A stretch of 64,000 bases of DNA from Candidatus Eisenbacteria bacterium (GCA_026388185.1 JAPLKG010000018.1:1-64000), one strand, 5' to 3'. Shown: positions 17,612 through 27,347, counted from the stretch's first letter. Program-made: numbers and translations. Notes: generated by a model not told the origin, from the letters alone.

Positions 17612-18012
17612 GTTTTTCGGTGACGGTCAGAGTTCGCTACGCGGAGAGCGATCAGATGGGCGTGGCCTACTATTCAAACTATTTCATTTGGTTTGAAGTC
17701 GCGCGGACCGAGCTTATGAGAAAGCACGGAGTACCTTACAGCGAATGGGAAAGGACGGGGTTGTTCCTTCCCGTGTCGGAATGTTACTGCAAATATATGA
17801 CGCCTGCACACTACGATGAGACTCTGGACATCCGTTGCTGGATTGCCGAGGTGAGAACAAGAGCAGTCAGATTTGAATACGAGATTGTGCGGGACGCCTC
17901 GGTGCTTGCCAGAGGTCACACGGTCCACGTGTGCACGGACAAGAACGCCAAGCCTTCCACCATGCCCGCGTCTCTGAGGGACGCGCTCCTCGAGGCTGGA
18001 AAAGACTGTTAG
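17608..18012 (+). CDS. Acyl-CoA thioesterase, YbgC/4HBT family
   Basis: The 134-residue single hot-dog domain has the YbgC signature 'RVRYAESDQMGVAYYSNYFIWFEVARTELMR', in which the Asp of 'ESDQMG' is the catalytic residue. The family hydrolyses short or aromatic acyl-CoA esters. Its ATG overlaps the upstream stop (ATGA), so it is translationally coupled to the peptidase gene, although their functions have no obvious link. Confidence 0.9.
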   Translation: MSFSVTVRVRYAESDQMGVAYYSNYFIWFEVARTELMRKHGVPYSEWERTGLFLPVSECYCKYMTPAHYDETLDIRCWIAEVRTRAVRFEYEIVRDASVLARGHTVHVCTDKNAKPSTMPASLRDALLEAGKDC

Positions 18013-18083
18013 GCCCGCGCGGACGGCCTCACGTTCCGGGTCTCCATACGTCGCGGCTCGCATGAATTGTATCGCTCGGTTCG

Positions 18084-19214
18084 TCAGATCCTTACGGGAC
18101 ACTTATTGCTTCGTATGTATCGATAGACCTGCCCGCGGTCCGCAGAGATGGAGAGTCCAAACGCAGGATTCGCCATCGCCTTACGAATCTCCGCAAGAAG
18201 CTTCTTTGTGATGTAACCGGGCCTGCCGTCTCCGACGGAGTTGCCGCACACTTTTACGATCGGCATTATCCCCGCGCCGGTTCCCGTCATGAAGCACTCT
18301 CTGTTGGCCCCCAACAGATCAATGGGCATCAGATCGGCGGCCTCTTCCACCTTGTAGCCGAACTTCCTCGCGAAGTTCATGATGCAGGCCCTCGTGATAC
18401 CCTGGAGGCAGTATTCTGCCACCGGCGTGAGAACCCTCACCCTGGACGGGTTCGTGCGATAGCCGCTTTCCTTGATCACAGAAAAGACGTTGTCCACGGT
18501 GGCCTCCGCGATGCTCCCGTCCGCGGTCAACATCAGAGATTCCAACAGCTCGAGGTTCCTCGTCCCCTCTATGAGCCCGAGCACGTTGTTAAGATAGTTA
18601 TTGCTCTTGATGGTCGGATCGAGGATCGTTGCGCCCGGCCTTCTGATCTTCTTGGAGACTCCTACCTCAATGCCGATATCGTAGGCCTCCTTCGGATAGA
18701 GGCTTATCGTCGAGACGACGGCATACACGGTGGCGCCGACACATTTCTTTGGGTTGAGTCCCAGGTCTCCTATGCCTCGCGTCACGATAAGTCTTATGTA
18801 TCCACTTTCGTTCTTCTTGAGGCCGACGGCCTGTATGGTCCTCATGACCTGCCAGCTCATCTCCTCCTTAGAGTAGGGAATCTCGATTCTGAGGCCCGCC
18901 GCTGAATTCCAGAACCTGTCCATGTGTTCTCGATAGAGAAAAACCATTCCATTCCTGATGAGAATCCCTTCGAAACATGCATCGCCATAGAGGGCGGCGT
19001 GGTCGAGGAAAGAAAGACCGGCTTCGTCCAAAGCGAATATACCGTGAAGGCGAGTGAAGGGTTCCCGTGTCTGCGCCGTCTCTGAGGCAGAAGAGTCCAC
19101 GAACACCCTGGGGGTGATTCCTTTCACGATCGGCATGCTGACGAAAACCCTGGCCGATGCTCCGACTTCCTCCAGCGCACGAATGGCTTTGGTCACGATT
19201 CTCTTGTCCGGCAT
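18084..19214 (-). CDS. ilvE: Branched-chain amino acid aminotransferase (class IV PLP enzyme)
   Basis: The 376-residue class IV PLP enzyme has the expected blocks: 'LSFLDHAALYGDACFEGILIRNG', 'GYIRLIVTRGIGDLGLNP', the cofactor lysine in 'LDPTIKSNNYLNNVLG', and 'ECFMTGTGAGIMPIVKVCG'. It has an N-terminal extension of about 60 residues compared with compact family members. Transamination of Leu/Ile/Val with 2-oxoglutarate is most likely, though a D-amino acid or aminodeoxychorismate-like activity cannot be excluded. A strong AGGAGG site sits 7 nt before the ATG. It is divergent from the M29 aminopeptidase, and a weak minus-strand promoter (TTCTAA-17-TATAAT) lies at 19349-19377. Confidence 0.85.
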   Translation of the reverse strand: MPDKRIVTKAIRALEEVGASARVFVSMPIVKGITPRVFVDSSASETAQTREPFTRLHGIFALDEAGLSFLDHAALYGDACFEGILIRNGMVFLYREHMDRFWNSAAGLRIEIPYSKEEMSWQVMRTIQAVGLKKNESGYIRLIVTRGIGDLGLNPKKCVGATVYAVVSTISLYPKEAYDIGIEVGVSKKIRRPGATILDPTIKSNNYLNNVLGLIEGTRNLELLESLMLTADGSIAEATVDNVFSVIKESGYRTNPSRVRVLTPVAEYCLQGITRACIMNFARKFGYKVEEAADLMPIDLLGANRECFMTGTGAGIMPIVKVCGNSVGDGRPGYITKKLLAEIRKAMANPAFGLSISADRGQVYRYIRSNKCPVRI

Positions 19215-19429
19215 GAGTTACCTCCTGAGGGAGATGAAAAACGGGTTCTGGGCCGACGGTAGACGCGCCCAACGCTCACTGTTAGTTGCTGTTCTGAGAG
19301 CCTTGGTAGAAACACGCTGGCTCGAATTACCCGAGCCAAAACCAAGGAATTATACAGGGAAGACGGGGCTTTTAGAAGGAGTTTTTGAGAGCCCGCATCG
19401 ACGTTCGCGGCCCGTGTCGACAACCCCGA

Positions 19430-19458
19430 TTGACAATTCACGGCGATGCCGATATACT
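19430..19458 (+). promoter_or_regulatory. Near-consensus sigma-70 promoter for the M29 aminopeptidase
   Basis: TTGACA (19430-19435), an exact 17-bp spacer and TATACT (19453-19458). The predicted start is near 19465, giving a leader of about 105 nt. Together with a weaker minus-strand promoter for ilvE, it accounts for the 355-nt intergenic stretch 19215-19569. Confidence 0.8.
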
Positions 19459-19569
19459 GCGGCGAAACGGAAAGAAGAACGGCGAAGCACGGACGGCTTG
19501 AGTGGACGTTCTGCTCGACCGATTGGAACACTCTTTGTGACGCACACGGACATCCTACGGAGAGGAACA

Positions 19570-20529
19570 ATGGACGCGAGACTCCTGAGAGCGGCAAGAA
19601 CTGCCCTCGTAGACTGCATGGGAATTTCCAAGAAGGAAGTGCTTCTCGTAATAATGGACGAACCCCTGAGAGAAATCGGCTACGTATTCTGGGAAGCCGG
19701 TAGACGACTCGGCATCGAGTCCATATTGGTCGAGATGATCGAGAGAGAAATGCACGGGAGCGAGCCGCCGGACGCCATAGCGAAGCTCATGGCCGGCGTG
19801 GACGTCGTGATGGCTCCGACCAACAAGTCCCTCTCCCACACAAATGCGAGACGCGCCGCCTGCGACAAAGGAGTGCGCATAGCCACGCTTCCCGGAATAA
19901 CAGTCGATTCTATGAGAAGAACCCTCGCGGTCGACTACAAGAACAAGGTCAAAGGCCCGACCGAGAGGCTCGCAAAATTGCTCTCCGCCGCGTCCCAGGC
20001 GCGCGTTGTAACACCAGCGGGTACTGACATTACAATGTCGCTCAAGGGTAGGGACGGTGAGGCGGACACGGGAATAGCTCACACAGGCGGAGACTTCACA
20101 AATCTCCCCGCGGGAGAGGCGTACATAGCTCCGATGGAAGGTACGGCCAACGGCAAGATAGTCGCGGACGGCTCGATGGCGGGTGTGGGACTCTTGAGAA
20201 AACCTCTCACGATACACGTAAAAAACGGCTACGCCGTCAAGTTCGAGGGTGGCAAGGACGCCGACACGATTCGCCGGCTCGTGAACAAGGTAGGAAAGCT
20301 CGGCTGCAACATCGCCGAACTCGGAATAGGCACCAACGTCAAGGCTCACATCGTCGGGAACGTACTCGAAGACGAGAAAGCGATCGGCACCGTACATATT
20401 GCCATCGGTGACAATCGCTCCATGGGCGGCAAGGTCTCCGTCCCCCTGCACCTAGATGCTATCCTGCGCAAACCCACACTTTCTCTCGACGGGAAAGTGA
20501 TAATGAAAGACGGAAGGATGATGAAATAG
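19570..20529 (+). CDS. Aminopeptidase, M29/leucyl aminopeptidase (aminopeptidase T) family
   Basis: The 319-residue protein shares the C-terminal M29 pattern: 'TDITMSLKGR', 'NLPAGEAYIAPMEGTANGKIV', 'IAELGIGTNVKA', 'GNVLEDEKAIGTVHIAIGDNRSMGGKVSVPLHLD'. It includes the Glu and His residues that bind the metal pair in this family. It is shorter than the classic 400-residue AmpS/PepS enzymes. I chose the ATG at 19570 (AGAGGA upstream), since an open frame extends back through the promoter without conserved sequence. It is probably a cytoplasmic peptidase acting on oligopeptides. Confidence 0.87.
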   Translation: MDARLLRAARTALVDCMGISKKEVLLVIMDEPLREIGYVFWEAGRRLGIESILVEMIEREMHGSEPPDAIAKLMAGVDVVMAPTNKSLSHTNARRAACDKGVRIATLPGITVDSMRRTLAVDYKNKVKGPTERLAKLLSAASQARVVTPAGTDITMSLKGRDGEADTGIAHTGGDFTNLPAGEAYIAPMEGTANGKIVADGSMAGVGLLRKPLTIHVKNGYAVKFEGGKDADTIRRLVNKVGKLGCNIAELGIGTNVKAHIVGNVLEDEKAIGTVHIAIGDNRSMGGKVSVPLHLDAILRKPTLSLDGKVIMKDGRMMK

Positions 20530-20604
20530 GCGACTTGATGATACGGCGCTCTTATCCGTTGACGGAAAGCATCTGACTGCCGGCCAATCAATCTCGCCAT
20601 CATT

Positions 20605-21555
20605 ATGGACTTTTCAGTAGTAACAAGGAATCTTTCAAAGGGCTACGACAAGTGGACCCTCGCCGTAGATTCTCTCAACATCTGGATAAAGGGCGGAGAG
20701 ATTTTTGGTCTTTTGGGACCGAACGGTGCGGGGAAGACTACCACAATAAGGATGATTCTCGGACTCCTTAAGCCAACCTCTGGACAGGTCTTCATCCACG
20801 GCGAACAGATCACAACTGGCAGACAGAAGATAAAGGCCAGACTGGGGGTTTGCCCTCAGGAAACCGTGCTGTGGCCGGAGTTGACCGTGTCCGAGCACCT
20901 CAGCTTTCTGGGAAAGATGTACGACGGGCACTCACGAACCGTCCGAAGCAACACGGATCGTCTGATAAAGGACCTCGGCCTGGAAGAAAAGCGAAATGAA
21001 CAGGCAAAGAAGCTCTCGGGAGGACTCAAGCGAAGACTCAACCTTGCCCTGGCTCTCGTCCACGACCCCGACGTGGTGCTTCTTGATGAGCCATCCGCAG
21101 GTCTTGACCCGCAATCAAGGGCGCTCCTCTGGGAACGCATTGCCGAACTGTCCAAGGACAAGCAGAAAACGATAATCCTCACGACTCACTCCATGGAAGA
21201 AGCCGACCGACTAAGTGATCGCGTGGGAATCCTGGATCACGGCAAGATGCTCATCCTCGACACGCCGGAGAATCTCAAGAAGAACATCGGCGAAGGGGAC
21301 GCTCTCGATATCGAAATGGAGAGCCGTCCCTCGGAAACGCTCGTAGCATCCATAAAACAGTCCACCGGTGCAACTGAAGTGACCGTGTACGAGAACACCC
21401 TCACCATACGGGTTCTCAATGTAATGGAGAAGTTTCCAAGAATGATCGAGATCTTCTCATCGCATGGAGTGGCTCTGAAAAGCACCAGAATTAGGCCCAA
21501 CACGCTTGAGGACGTATTCTTGAAGCTCACGGGCAGATCGCTGAGAGACACATGA
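20605..21555 (+). CDS. ABC transporter ATP-binding protein (ABC-2 type exporter)
   Basis: The 316-residue nucleotide-binding subunit has Walker A GPNGAGKTTT, signature LSGGLKRRLNLA, Walker B VVLLDEPSAGLD and the switch His in TTHSMEEA. The C-terminal extension is of the DrrA/CcmA-like type (about 230-316, 'LEDVFLKLTGRSLRD'). It overlaps the permease gene by ATGA. The exported substrate is not evident. Confidence 0.96.
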   Translation: MDFSVVTRNLSKGYDKWTLAVDSLNIWIKGGEIFGLLGPNGAGKTTTIRMILGLLKPTSGQVFIHGEQITTGRQKIKARLGVCPQETVLWPELTVSEHLSFLGKMYDGHSRTVRSNTDRLIKDLGLEEKRNEQAKKLSGGLKRRLNLALALVHDPDVVLLDEPSAGLDPQSRALLWERIAELSKDKQKTIILTTHSMEEADRLSDRVGILDHGKMLILDTPENLKKNIGEGDALDIEMESRPSETLVASIKQSTGATEVTVYENTLTIRVLNVMEKFPRMIEIFSSHGVALKSTRIRPNTLEDVFLKLTGRSLRDT

Positions 21556-23066
21556 GAGCCCTGTCAATTGCACTGACAATCGTAAAGAGGATGAAGAGGG
21601 ACTTCTTCACACCCTTCTTTGCGATAATCTTCCCTGCCTTTTTCCTTTTCGTGTTTGCCATGGCCTTTGGAAGGAGCGGCCCCCTCGGGAATCAAAGATT
21701 CGACATCGCCGTCATAAACAGAGACGAAGGAGTCACCGCGAATTTCGGAGCCGGCCTCGACACTCTGCGTCTCGGCGCCATACTGCTTGATGTTCTGGAA
21801 TCCCTGTCTTATTCCCCTTCTTCCAACTGGATTCGCTCCGACTCGACGCTGGCACCTCTCCTCGACGCCGATTCGCTCCGCGCTCGGGAACGGACCCCGA
21901 GCTCCAAGAGAAGCACGGAAAACGCCGTCTTCAACGTCGCCGACACTCTGACGGAGGAGACTGCGGTGAAGAAAGTCTCGTCGGGCGATTTGGATGCCGT
22001 GCTCATCATTCCTCTGGGCTTTTCCAAAGCCGCAATGGCAACGGCAATGGAAAACGTGATGGAGAAGATGTTCTCCGGCGCCGTGGACAAGCTATCAAGC
22101 GCCGACTCGGGACTTTTCAGACAGAAACCCACCGCGTCGGACATCCAGGAAATGATAGACGGCATCTCGAGAAAAATTGCAGAGAAACAAAAGAAGGGGG
22201 GCGTGTCCCTGAGCTCGGTGTCCCTTCCCTCGAGAAAGGCGCCGCCGGTGGCTCTCATACTCGCGGGCGATCCTTCGAGATTGAGTTTTTCGATGGCCTC
22301 CGTGGTTGTAAACGGCGTGGTCGACGAATTCCTGAAGAAAATTTCCCAAACAAGCCTGGAAAGAGCGATGGACTTCTCTCCGATCGAGATCACTCCTCCG
22401 CGGGAGCTCGTCTCGCTCAAGAGCTCCAACATAGCCGTCGAAGGCAGGACGTTTTTCGACTATCAGGTTCCCGGCGTGATAGTGTTCGCGCTGTTGATGC
22501 TGGTGTCGCTGATGGCAGTCAATTTCTCCTCGGATGCAGCGCACGGTCACCTCGAAAGACTGCGGCTCACAAGAATGAGCGCGTTCGACTACTTCCTGGG
22601 CAACATGATGCCCTGGGCGATACTTGCAATTGTCCAGCTGTTTCTTCTCTTCGGGGCGGGAAGACTGCTCGGATATCACGGCAGGGGAAACATTCTGAGC
22701 GCAATTGGAATCGTGGTGCTCACGAGCCTTTCGTCAATCTCTCTGGCTCTCATCATCGCCAGCGTCGCAAAAAACGAAAAACAGGCGTCTGCGGTGTCAA
22801 CGTTGATAGCCGTGCCGCTGAGCTTCTTGAGCGGAGCCTTCTTCCCGATTGGCGACGTCGTGATCGCGAAAAATGTGTTCGGGAAGCCCTTCGGAATCAT
22901 GGAGCTCTCGCCGTGGACTCACGGAACGAAGGCACTCGTGGGCGTACTGACATTCGGCAAGAGTGCGCACGAGGTGCTCTGGCACGTGGCCTGGCAGGTA
23001 GCGCTCACGTTTGTGCTATTCCTGATCGGTATCTCTCTCTTCTCGAAACGCCGGCTTGAGGCGTAG
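21552..23066 (+). CDS. ABC-2 type transporter permease
   Basis: The 504-residue membrane subunit has one N-terminal membrane helix (about 15-40) and a large extracytoplasmic region of about 270 residues. Five helices follow in the last 200 residues, containing 'FFDYQVPGVIVFALLMLVSLMAVNFSSDAA' and 'LSFLSGAFFPIGDVV', the ABC2_membrane_3 layout. With its ATP-binding partner it forms an exporter of the drug/lipid/polysaccharide class; the substrate is unknown. Confidence 0.92.
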   Translation: MRALSIALTIVKRMKRDFFTPFFAIIFPAFFLFVFAMAFGRSGPLGNQRFDIAVINRDEGVTANFGAGLDTLRLGAILLDVLESLSYSPSSNWIRSDSTLAPLLDADSLRARERTPSSKRSTENAVFNVADTLTEETAVKKVSSGDLDAVLIIPLGFSKAAMATAMENVMEKMFSGAVDKLSSADSGLFRQKPTASDIQEMIDGISRKIAEKQKKGGVSLSSVSLPSRKAPPVALILAGDPSRLSFSMASVVVNGVVDEFLKKISQTSLERAMDFSPIEITPPRELVSLKSSNIAVEGRTFFDYQVPGVIVFALLMLVSLMAVNFSSDAAHGHLERLRLTRMSAFDYFLGNMMPWAILAIVQLFLLFGAGRLLGYHGRGNILSAIGIVVLTSLSSISLALIIASVAKNEKQASAVSTLIAVPLSFLSGAFFPIGDVVIAKNVFGKPFGIMELSPWTHGTKALVGVLTFGKSAHEVLWHVAWQVALTFVLFLIGISLFSKRRLEA

Positions 23067-23116
23067 TGTTCCCGGCGACACCTTCAATAACACTTGCCCC
23101 CGGCGTCACATTCACT

Positions 23117-23971
23117 CTAGTAGCACTTCTTCGGGCACGTCTTCGAGCAATCCGCGGTTCGGTCTTTCTTCTTGCCTGTACTCTCTGGCGCCTTGCCTGA
23201 GCCTTTGTCTTTGGCCTTTTCGCCCGAATAACCAGCCGGAGGCTTTCCCAATTTGCCCGGAGGCATCTTGACCTTCTCGGCCACGATCCTCCATCTCGCG
23301 CCTGTCGCACGAGTCGCAATCACGTCCCGAAGCGGAGCGCCCGAATTAGCGCAGACATTGACCCCGATCGCTATCTCGCCAAAACCGTAACCCTTTTCGT
23401 TAAGCAGTGCCAGACCTTCGCTGTCGCGGATCCCGTAGTAATCGGCCAGACATTGTGCGAGCACGTATCTCTTGAAAAGCAGGTCCTTGCCCTTTGCTTT
23501 TTCCATTGCGGCAGGACGAACCCCGAGCTTCCGGGCAATCCCGTTCCAGTCCAATCCCTTTCTCCTCAGAATCACGATTTCAGAAGGATCCTTCTTTGAG
23601 GCCTTGGCCATCTCCAACATCGGGACGATCTCGTCAAAACTGTATCCTCTATCGTACAGGGAATTGACGAAGTCGCCACCAACGTGATAGTGGCCGGAAA
23701 TGATTGCCACCCAGAGATCATTCACGCTTCCCCTTTCGAGCGGAGAGAGCTCCACCCGCGAAGGCTTCCTGGCCACCTTGTCGCCGAGGGACCAGTCAAT
23801 ATCACCCGCGCTCATGCCGGGAAGAACGACGAGAAACACCAACGCAAAGAGAAGCGGCGACACGACGGAGAGCAGGAACCGTGATGCACGCGGAGCACTC
23901 GCGGTTCCGAACGTACTTGTCGGGAACTGTGCAGCCGGACGCTGCTCAACAGAAATTCCTGAGGTTCTCAT
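23117..23971 (-). CDS. Uncharacterised membrane-anchored or secreted helical protein with Cys-rich tail
   Basis: The 284-residue protein was not recognised. After a 30-residue polar N-terminus comes one hydrophobic segment (about 33-56, probably a signal anchor), then three short alpha-helical units with 'YDRGYSFDEIVPMLEMAKASKKDPSEIVILRRKGLDWNGIARKLGV' and 'LLNEKGYGFGEIAIGVNVCANSGAPLRDV'. These recall tandem helical repeats (G-[YL]-x-[FW]-x-[ED]-I). A Lys/Gly-rich linker leads to a C-terminus ending CSKTCPKKCY. A GGAGGTGA site supports the ATG at 23971. It converges on the ABC permease gene. Confidence 0.7.
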   Translation of the reverse strand: MRTSGISVEQRPAAQFPTSTFGTASAPRASRFLLSVVSPLLFALVFLVVLPGMSAGDIDWSLGDKVARKPSRVELSPLERGSVNDLWVAIISGHYHVGGDFVNSLYDRGYSFDEIVPMLEMAKASKKDPSEIVILRRKGLDWNGIARKLGVRPAAMEKAKGKDLLFKRYVLAQCLADYYGIRDSEGLALLNEKGYGFGEIAIGVNVCANSGAPLRDVIATRATGARWRIVAEKVKMPPGKLGKPPAGYSGEKAKDKGSGKAPESTGKKKDRTADCSKTCPKKCY

Positions 23972-24022
23972 CTGGCTCACCTCCATGATTACCTTGCCGG
24001 CAAAGACAAATTCACAATGCGA

Positions 24023-24937
24023 CTATACGATTCTAGCAAGTATGAAGCCGACTGCAACCAATATTCCGGTGAACGCGTGGATCAGAATCGTGGCGGCGTT
24101 GGCCGGGGCCAACTTCTTGGAGTCGGAATAGTTGAGGATGGCCACATTCATGGCTCTCATGGCCAGAGGAAGAGTGACAAGACCCAGCAGGCAGTAAGCA
24201 GGGACGGCGTGTGCGATCACCGGAATCAAGATGGAAAGATAAGCAGCGAGTGTCAGTGTGAGATAACCCCAGACCGCCTTTTCTTTTCCGAGCCTCGCGA
24301 CCACGTGATTTTTCCCCACCGCCCTATCTGCGGCAAGGTCGGGAAATTCGTTTATGTAAAGGACGTCCGCGATGAGTATCGCGACCGGCAAAGAGGCCAA
24401 GAAGGCGCCCTGAGAGAACTGGCGCACCTGAACGTAATAGGAGCCAAGAGTCATGAGAATTCCAAAATTGATCCCAACCACAAGCTCCCCGATCCCGCGC
24501 GCCGCCAGGTTAACGGGGGGCGCGGTGTAGAAGAAACCGCAGAAGGCACCGATCATGCCGAGGACCAGAATGGCGGGTCCCCTCGTCACGGTAAGGTAGA
24601 GCCCAATCAGGCCGCCGATGGCAAAAAGGACGATGGCTTCCGTGAGAACCGTTCTCGGATTCAGAAGTCCCTTCTGAATGAGACGACTTCCTCCAGTAAA
24701 CGGTCTTACGAAGTCCACGTTTATTTCGTCATTGCCACTTTTGTGATCGAAGTAGTCGTTCGCCACATTAGTGCCGGCGTGAAGACAGACGCCGGCAACG
24801 AGCGTGAGCAAGAAGGGAAAGAGCTCGAAATGACCCGTGTACGACCAGGCCACCGCAGCGCCAAGGATCACGGGCACCATCGAGGCCGTAAAGAAAGGAG
24901 CCCTGAGTTCTTCCAGGAGCAAAAGGAACTTCTTCAA
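24023..24937 (-). CDS. menA: UbiA-family prenyltransferase, MenA-like
   Basis: The 304-residue integral membrane enzyme with about eight helices has both aspartate-rich motifs of the UbiA family: 'NVANDYFDHKSGND' and 'YINEFPDLAADRAVGK'. The pattern (NDYFDHK..GND) is closest to 1,4-dihydroxy-2-naphthoate polyprenyltransferase, so a role in menaquinone synthesis is likely; a menaquinone-linked Sdh/Frd operon lies in the same window. I chose TTG at 24937 (GGAGGA 6 nt upstream, family-typical N-terminus) rather than the upstream GTG at 24991, which has no ribosome-binding site. Confidence 0.8.
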   Translation of the reverse strand: MKKFLLLLEELRAPFFTASMVPVILGAAVAWSYTGHFELFPFLLTLVAGVCLHAGTNVANDYFDHKSGNDEINVDFVRPFTGGSRLIQKGLLNPRTVLTEAIVLFAIGGLIGLYLTVTRGPAILVLGMIGAFCGFFYTAPPVNLAARGIGELVVGINFGILMTLGSYYVQVRQFSQGAFLASLPVAILIADVLYINEFPDLAADRAVGKNHVVARLGKEKAVWGYLTLTLAAYLSILIPVIAHAVPAYCLLGLVTLPLAMRAMNVAILNYSDSKKLAPANAATILIHAFTGILVAVGFILARIV

Positions 24938-25153
24938 AGTGATCCTCCGGGAAAACGGGAGTTCTCGGGCGACGAGGGCAGATTGTCTCACAATAAACGG
25001 AGCCGGGGAAGGGTAACCTTCAGAAACGGCGACGATGGAGGTCGAACTGAAGCCTCGCCTGCGTTCCTTTGCCGCAGCTCGTCCCTGCGGGGCTACCCTT
25101 TCAAACCCCGGCCTCTGAGCTCGAGTTTGACACAGTTTTGTACCCCGGCGGCA

Positions 25154-25181
25154 ATCTTATTACTAAGCACAAATTTGTCAA
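25154..25181 (-). promoter_or_regulatory. Sigma-70 promoter of the UbiA-family gene
   Basis: On the minus strand, TTGACA (25176-25181), 16 bp, then TAAGAT (25154-25159). The start would be near 25147 with a leader of about 210 nt to the TTG codon. It lies in the 340-nt gap between the OPT transporter and the prenyltransferase; I saw nothing else there. Confidence 0.65.
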
Positions 25182-25277
25182 TAATCAAAATCTGGCGGGC
25201 CGCGACGGACTGAGGGCCGTCAACACGAAGTGGGGACGAGGTCGCACTTGCGCCGCGGAAAGGAGCCGTCCGCGATC

Positions 25278-27263
25278 TTACCTGCGTGATCCGTGAGTCT
25301 TCTCTCGCGTCCTGAATATCGTCACTGACAGGAGAACGCACAGGAGAGCAAAGATGACGACCGAAAGGACGTCCTCCCCTACCCCGCCTGACTCGGGCCT
25401 CCTGAGCGCAAGCCTTGAGATGAGAGGGATTGTCTCTCCGCTTGCAAGTGTCACAGGAATCACTGTCAGGGCCGCGATCACGATTCCCATCAGCGCGTCA
25501 CCTGCAATCAAACCCGAGCTGTAGAGCATCCCCGTCTCTTGCCGGAGCTTGAGAAGCTCTCCCTTGCTAAACCTGGAGACTGCCAGGGCGATGATGCCTC
25601 CAAAGATGATGGGCGAGGACGTCGAAATAGGCAGATACAGGCCTATCGCAAACGGCAGGGCAGGCACCCCCAAGAGCTCCACCACCACACCTATCGCCGC
25701 TCCCATCGTCAAGAGCCCCCAGGGCAACTGTCCCCCCATGACGCCCCGCACGAGATCTGCCATGAGCCGAGCCTGAGGAGCGGACAGCTCCTTCGAACCC
25801 AACCCGTAGGCCTTGTGCAAGAGTGCAAGAACCCAGCCCGTGCAGATGGCCGTGGGCAGCATTCCGATTATCTCCGCCCACTGCTGTTTCTTCGGAGTTG
25901 CGCCGACCAGAGCCCCCGTCTTGAGGTCCTGCGCCATATCACCGGAAAGACATATGGCTATGCAGACAATCGCACCGACCGTCACCGCGGCCGCCATCCC
26001 CGATGCACCGGTCCTGCCCATGGCGACGAACACCAGACTTGTGAAGAGTAGCGCGGTAATGGTCATCCCCGAAACCGGCTGGGAGGTCGAGCCTATGAGC
26101 CCGACCATCCGTGCGGAAACCGTCACGAAGAAGAAAGACATGACCACTGCGATGATCGTTCCCACTCCGCCTATGCCGAATTGGGGCAGAAAGAAGATGA
26201 GGGCGACGGTAATCACGGACAGCACCGCCACGATGGGCAGGGGCATGTCCTGTTCGGTTCTGAGAGCCCTCCCTTTGAGACCGGTCTCGGAAAGACCGGA
26301 CAGACTGTGACGCGCCGACGAAACCACGGTCGGAATTGCCGTCACCAGACTTATCAGACCCCCTATCGCAACTCCACCCGCGCCGATGTACCTGACGTAG
26401 TTGTTCCAGATGTCGTCCGAACTCATGAGCCCGATCGGAATCGTACCGGGATAGAGGATGGAGCCGGACTTGCCACCGACGAGGTCAAACAGAGGAATGA
26501 GGACCAGCCAGCCGAGGAGGCCGCCCGACAGCATGGTGGCGGCTATCCTTGGGCCGATCAGATATCCGACGGCGAGAAGTATAGGAGAGAGCTCGAACGA
26601 TATCGCAGCTTTGTGAAGCCTGGCGGAGCTCCAGCCGGGTGTGTCTCGCCAGAGCTTCAGTCCAGCCATTGCCAACCTGTAAGCTCCACCAACGACAATC
26701 CCGTAGAACACGTGCCGCGCTTTCACGCCACCCTCTTCTCCGACGATGAGAACGTTTGCGCACGCCGTTCCTTCTGGAAAAGGAAGGGTCTTGTGTTCTC
26801 TCACCATCAGGTACTGCCTGAGAGGAATCATGAGGAGGATGCCGAGCAGGCTTCCCATCACGCCCATCAGGAAGATGTCGAGGTTCGAGAGCTCCATTCC
26901 CAAGAAAACCAGAGCAGGGATCGTGAATATCACCCCTGCTGCAAGAGACTCACCCGTCGAACCCAAAGTCTGGACTATGTTGTTTTCGAGTATCGTCCCC
27001 CTCTTGAAGATCCCGCGCAGTATCGCCATCGACATCACTGCCGCCGGAATGGAAGCGCTCACCGTGAGACCGGTCTTGAGTCCGAGAAAGGAATTCGCCG
27101 CCCCGAACACGATGCCGAGGATCGTGCCGAGAACCATCGCCCTCAACGTGAATTCGGGAACGCTACTTGAGGCGGGCACGTAGGGGATCAGATCCTCGGA
27201 CCGGGTCGACAACGTCGCGGGAGACCCTCTTGATCCTTCTGGTTGCCCATCATCTTTCTGCAC
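25278..27263 (-). CDS. OPT-family oligopeptide transporter
   Basis: The 661-residue membrane protein has about 14-16 helices and family blocks such as 'LGTILGIVFGAANSFLGLKTGLTVSASIPAAV', 'LENNIVQTLGSTGESLAAGVIFTIPAL' and 'PFPEGTACANVLIVGEEGG'. These importers take up small peptides, or metal-chelate complexes, using the proton gradient. The open frame reaches 27356, but a TTGACA-17-TAGAAT promoter at 27319-27347 puts the transcript start near 27312. The GTG at 27263, with GGAGA upstream, is therefore the better start. Several peptidase genes nearby could process imported peptides. Confidence 0.92.
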   Translation of the reverse strand: MQKDDGQPEGSRGSPATLSTRSEDLIPYVPASSSVPEFTLRAMVLGTILGIVFGAANSFLGLKTGLTVSASIPAAVMSMAILRGIFKRGTILENNIVQTLGSTGESLAAGVIFTIPALVFLGMELSNLDIFLMGVMGSLLGILLMIPLRQYLMVREHKTLPFPEGTACANVLIVGEEGGVKARHVFYGIVVGGAYRLAMAGLKLWRDTPGWSSARLHKAAISFELSPILLAVGYLIGPRIAATMLSGGLLGWLVLIPLFDLVGGKSGSILYPGTIPIGLMSSDDIWNNYVRYIGAGGVAIGGLISLVTAIPTVVSSARHSLSGLSETGLKGRALRTEQDMPLPIVAVLSVITVALIFFLPQFGIGGVGTIIAVVMSFFFVTVSARMVGLIGSTSQPVSGMTITALLFTSLVFVAMGRTGASGMAAAVTVGAIVCIAICLSGDMAQDLKTGALVGATPKKQQWAEIIGMLPTAICTGWVLALLHKAYGLGSKELSAPQARLMADLVRGVMGGQLPWGLLTMGAAIGVVVELLGVPALPFAIGLYLPISTSSPIIFGGIIALAVSRFSKGELLKLRQETGMLYSSGLIAGDALMGIVIAALTVIPVTLASGETIPLISRLALRRPESGGVGEDVLSVVIFALLCVLLSVTIFRTREKTHGSRR

Positions 27264-27318
27264 GTTCTTTCTCTCCGTAACTTCTCTTGTTCCAAGCGCG
27301 GTCGCGACCCAAACGGCG

Positions 27319-27347
27319 ATTCTATTGCACCCAACGCGAGCTGTCAA
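27319..27347 (-). promoter_or_regulatory. Sigma-70 promoter of the OPT transporter gene
   Basis: On the minus strand, TTGACA (27342-27347), a 17-bp spacer and TAGAAT (27319-27324). The start would be near 27312, about 49 nt before the chosen GTG start. Confidence 0.75.
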
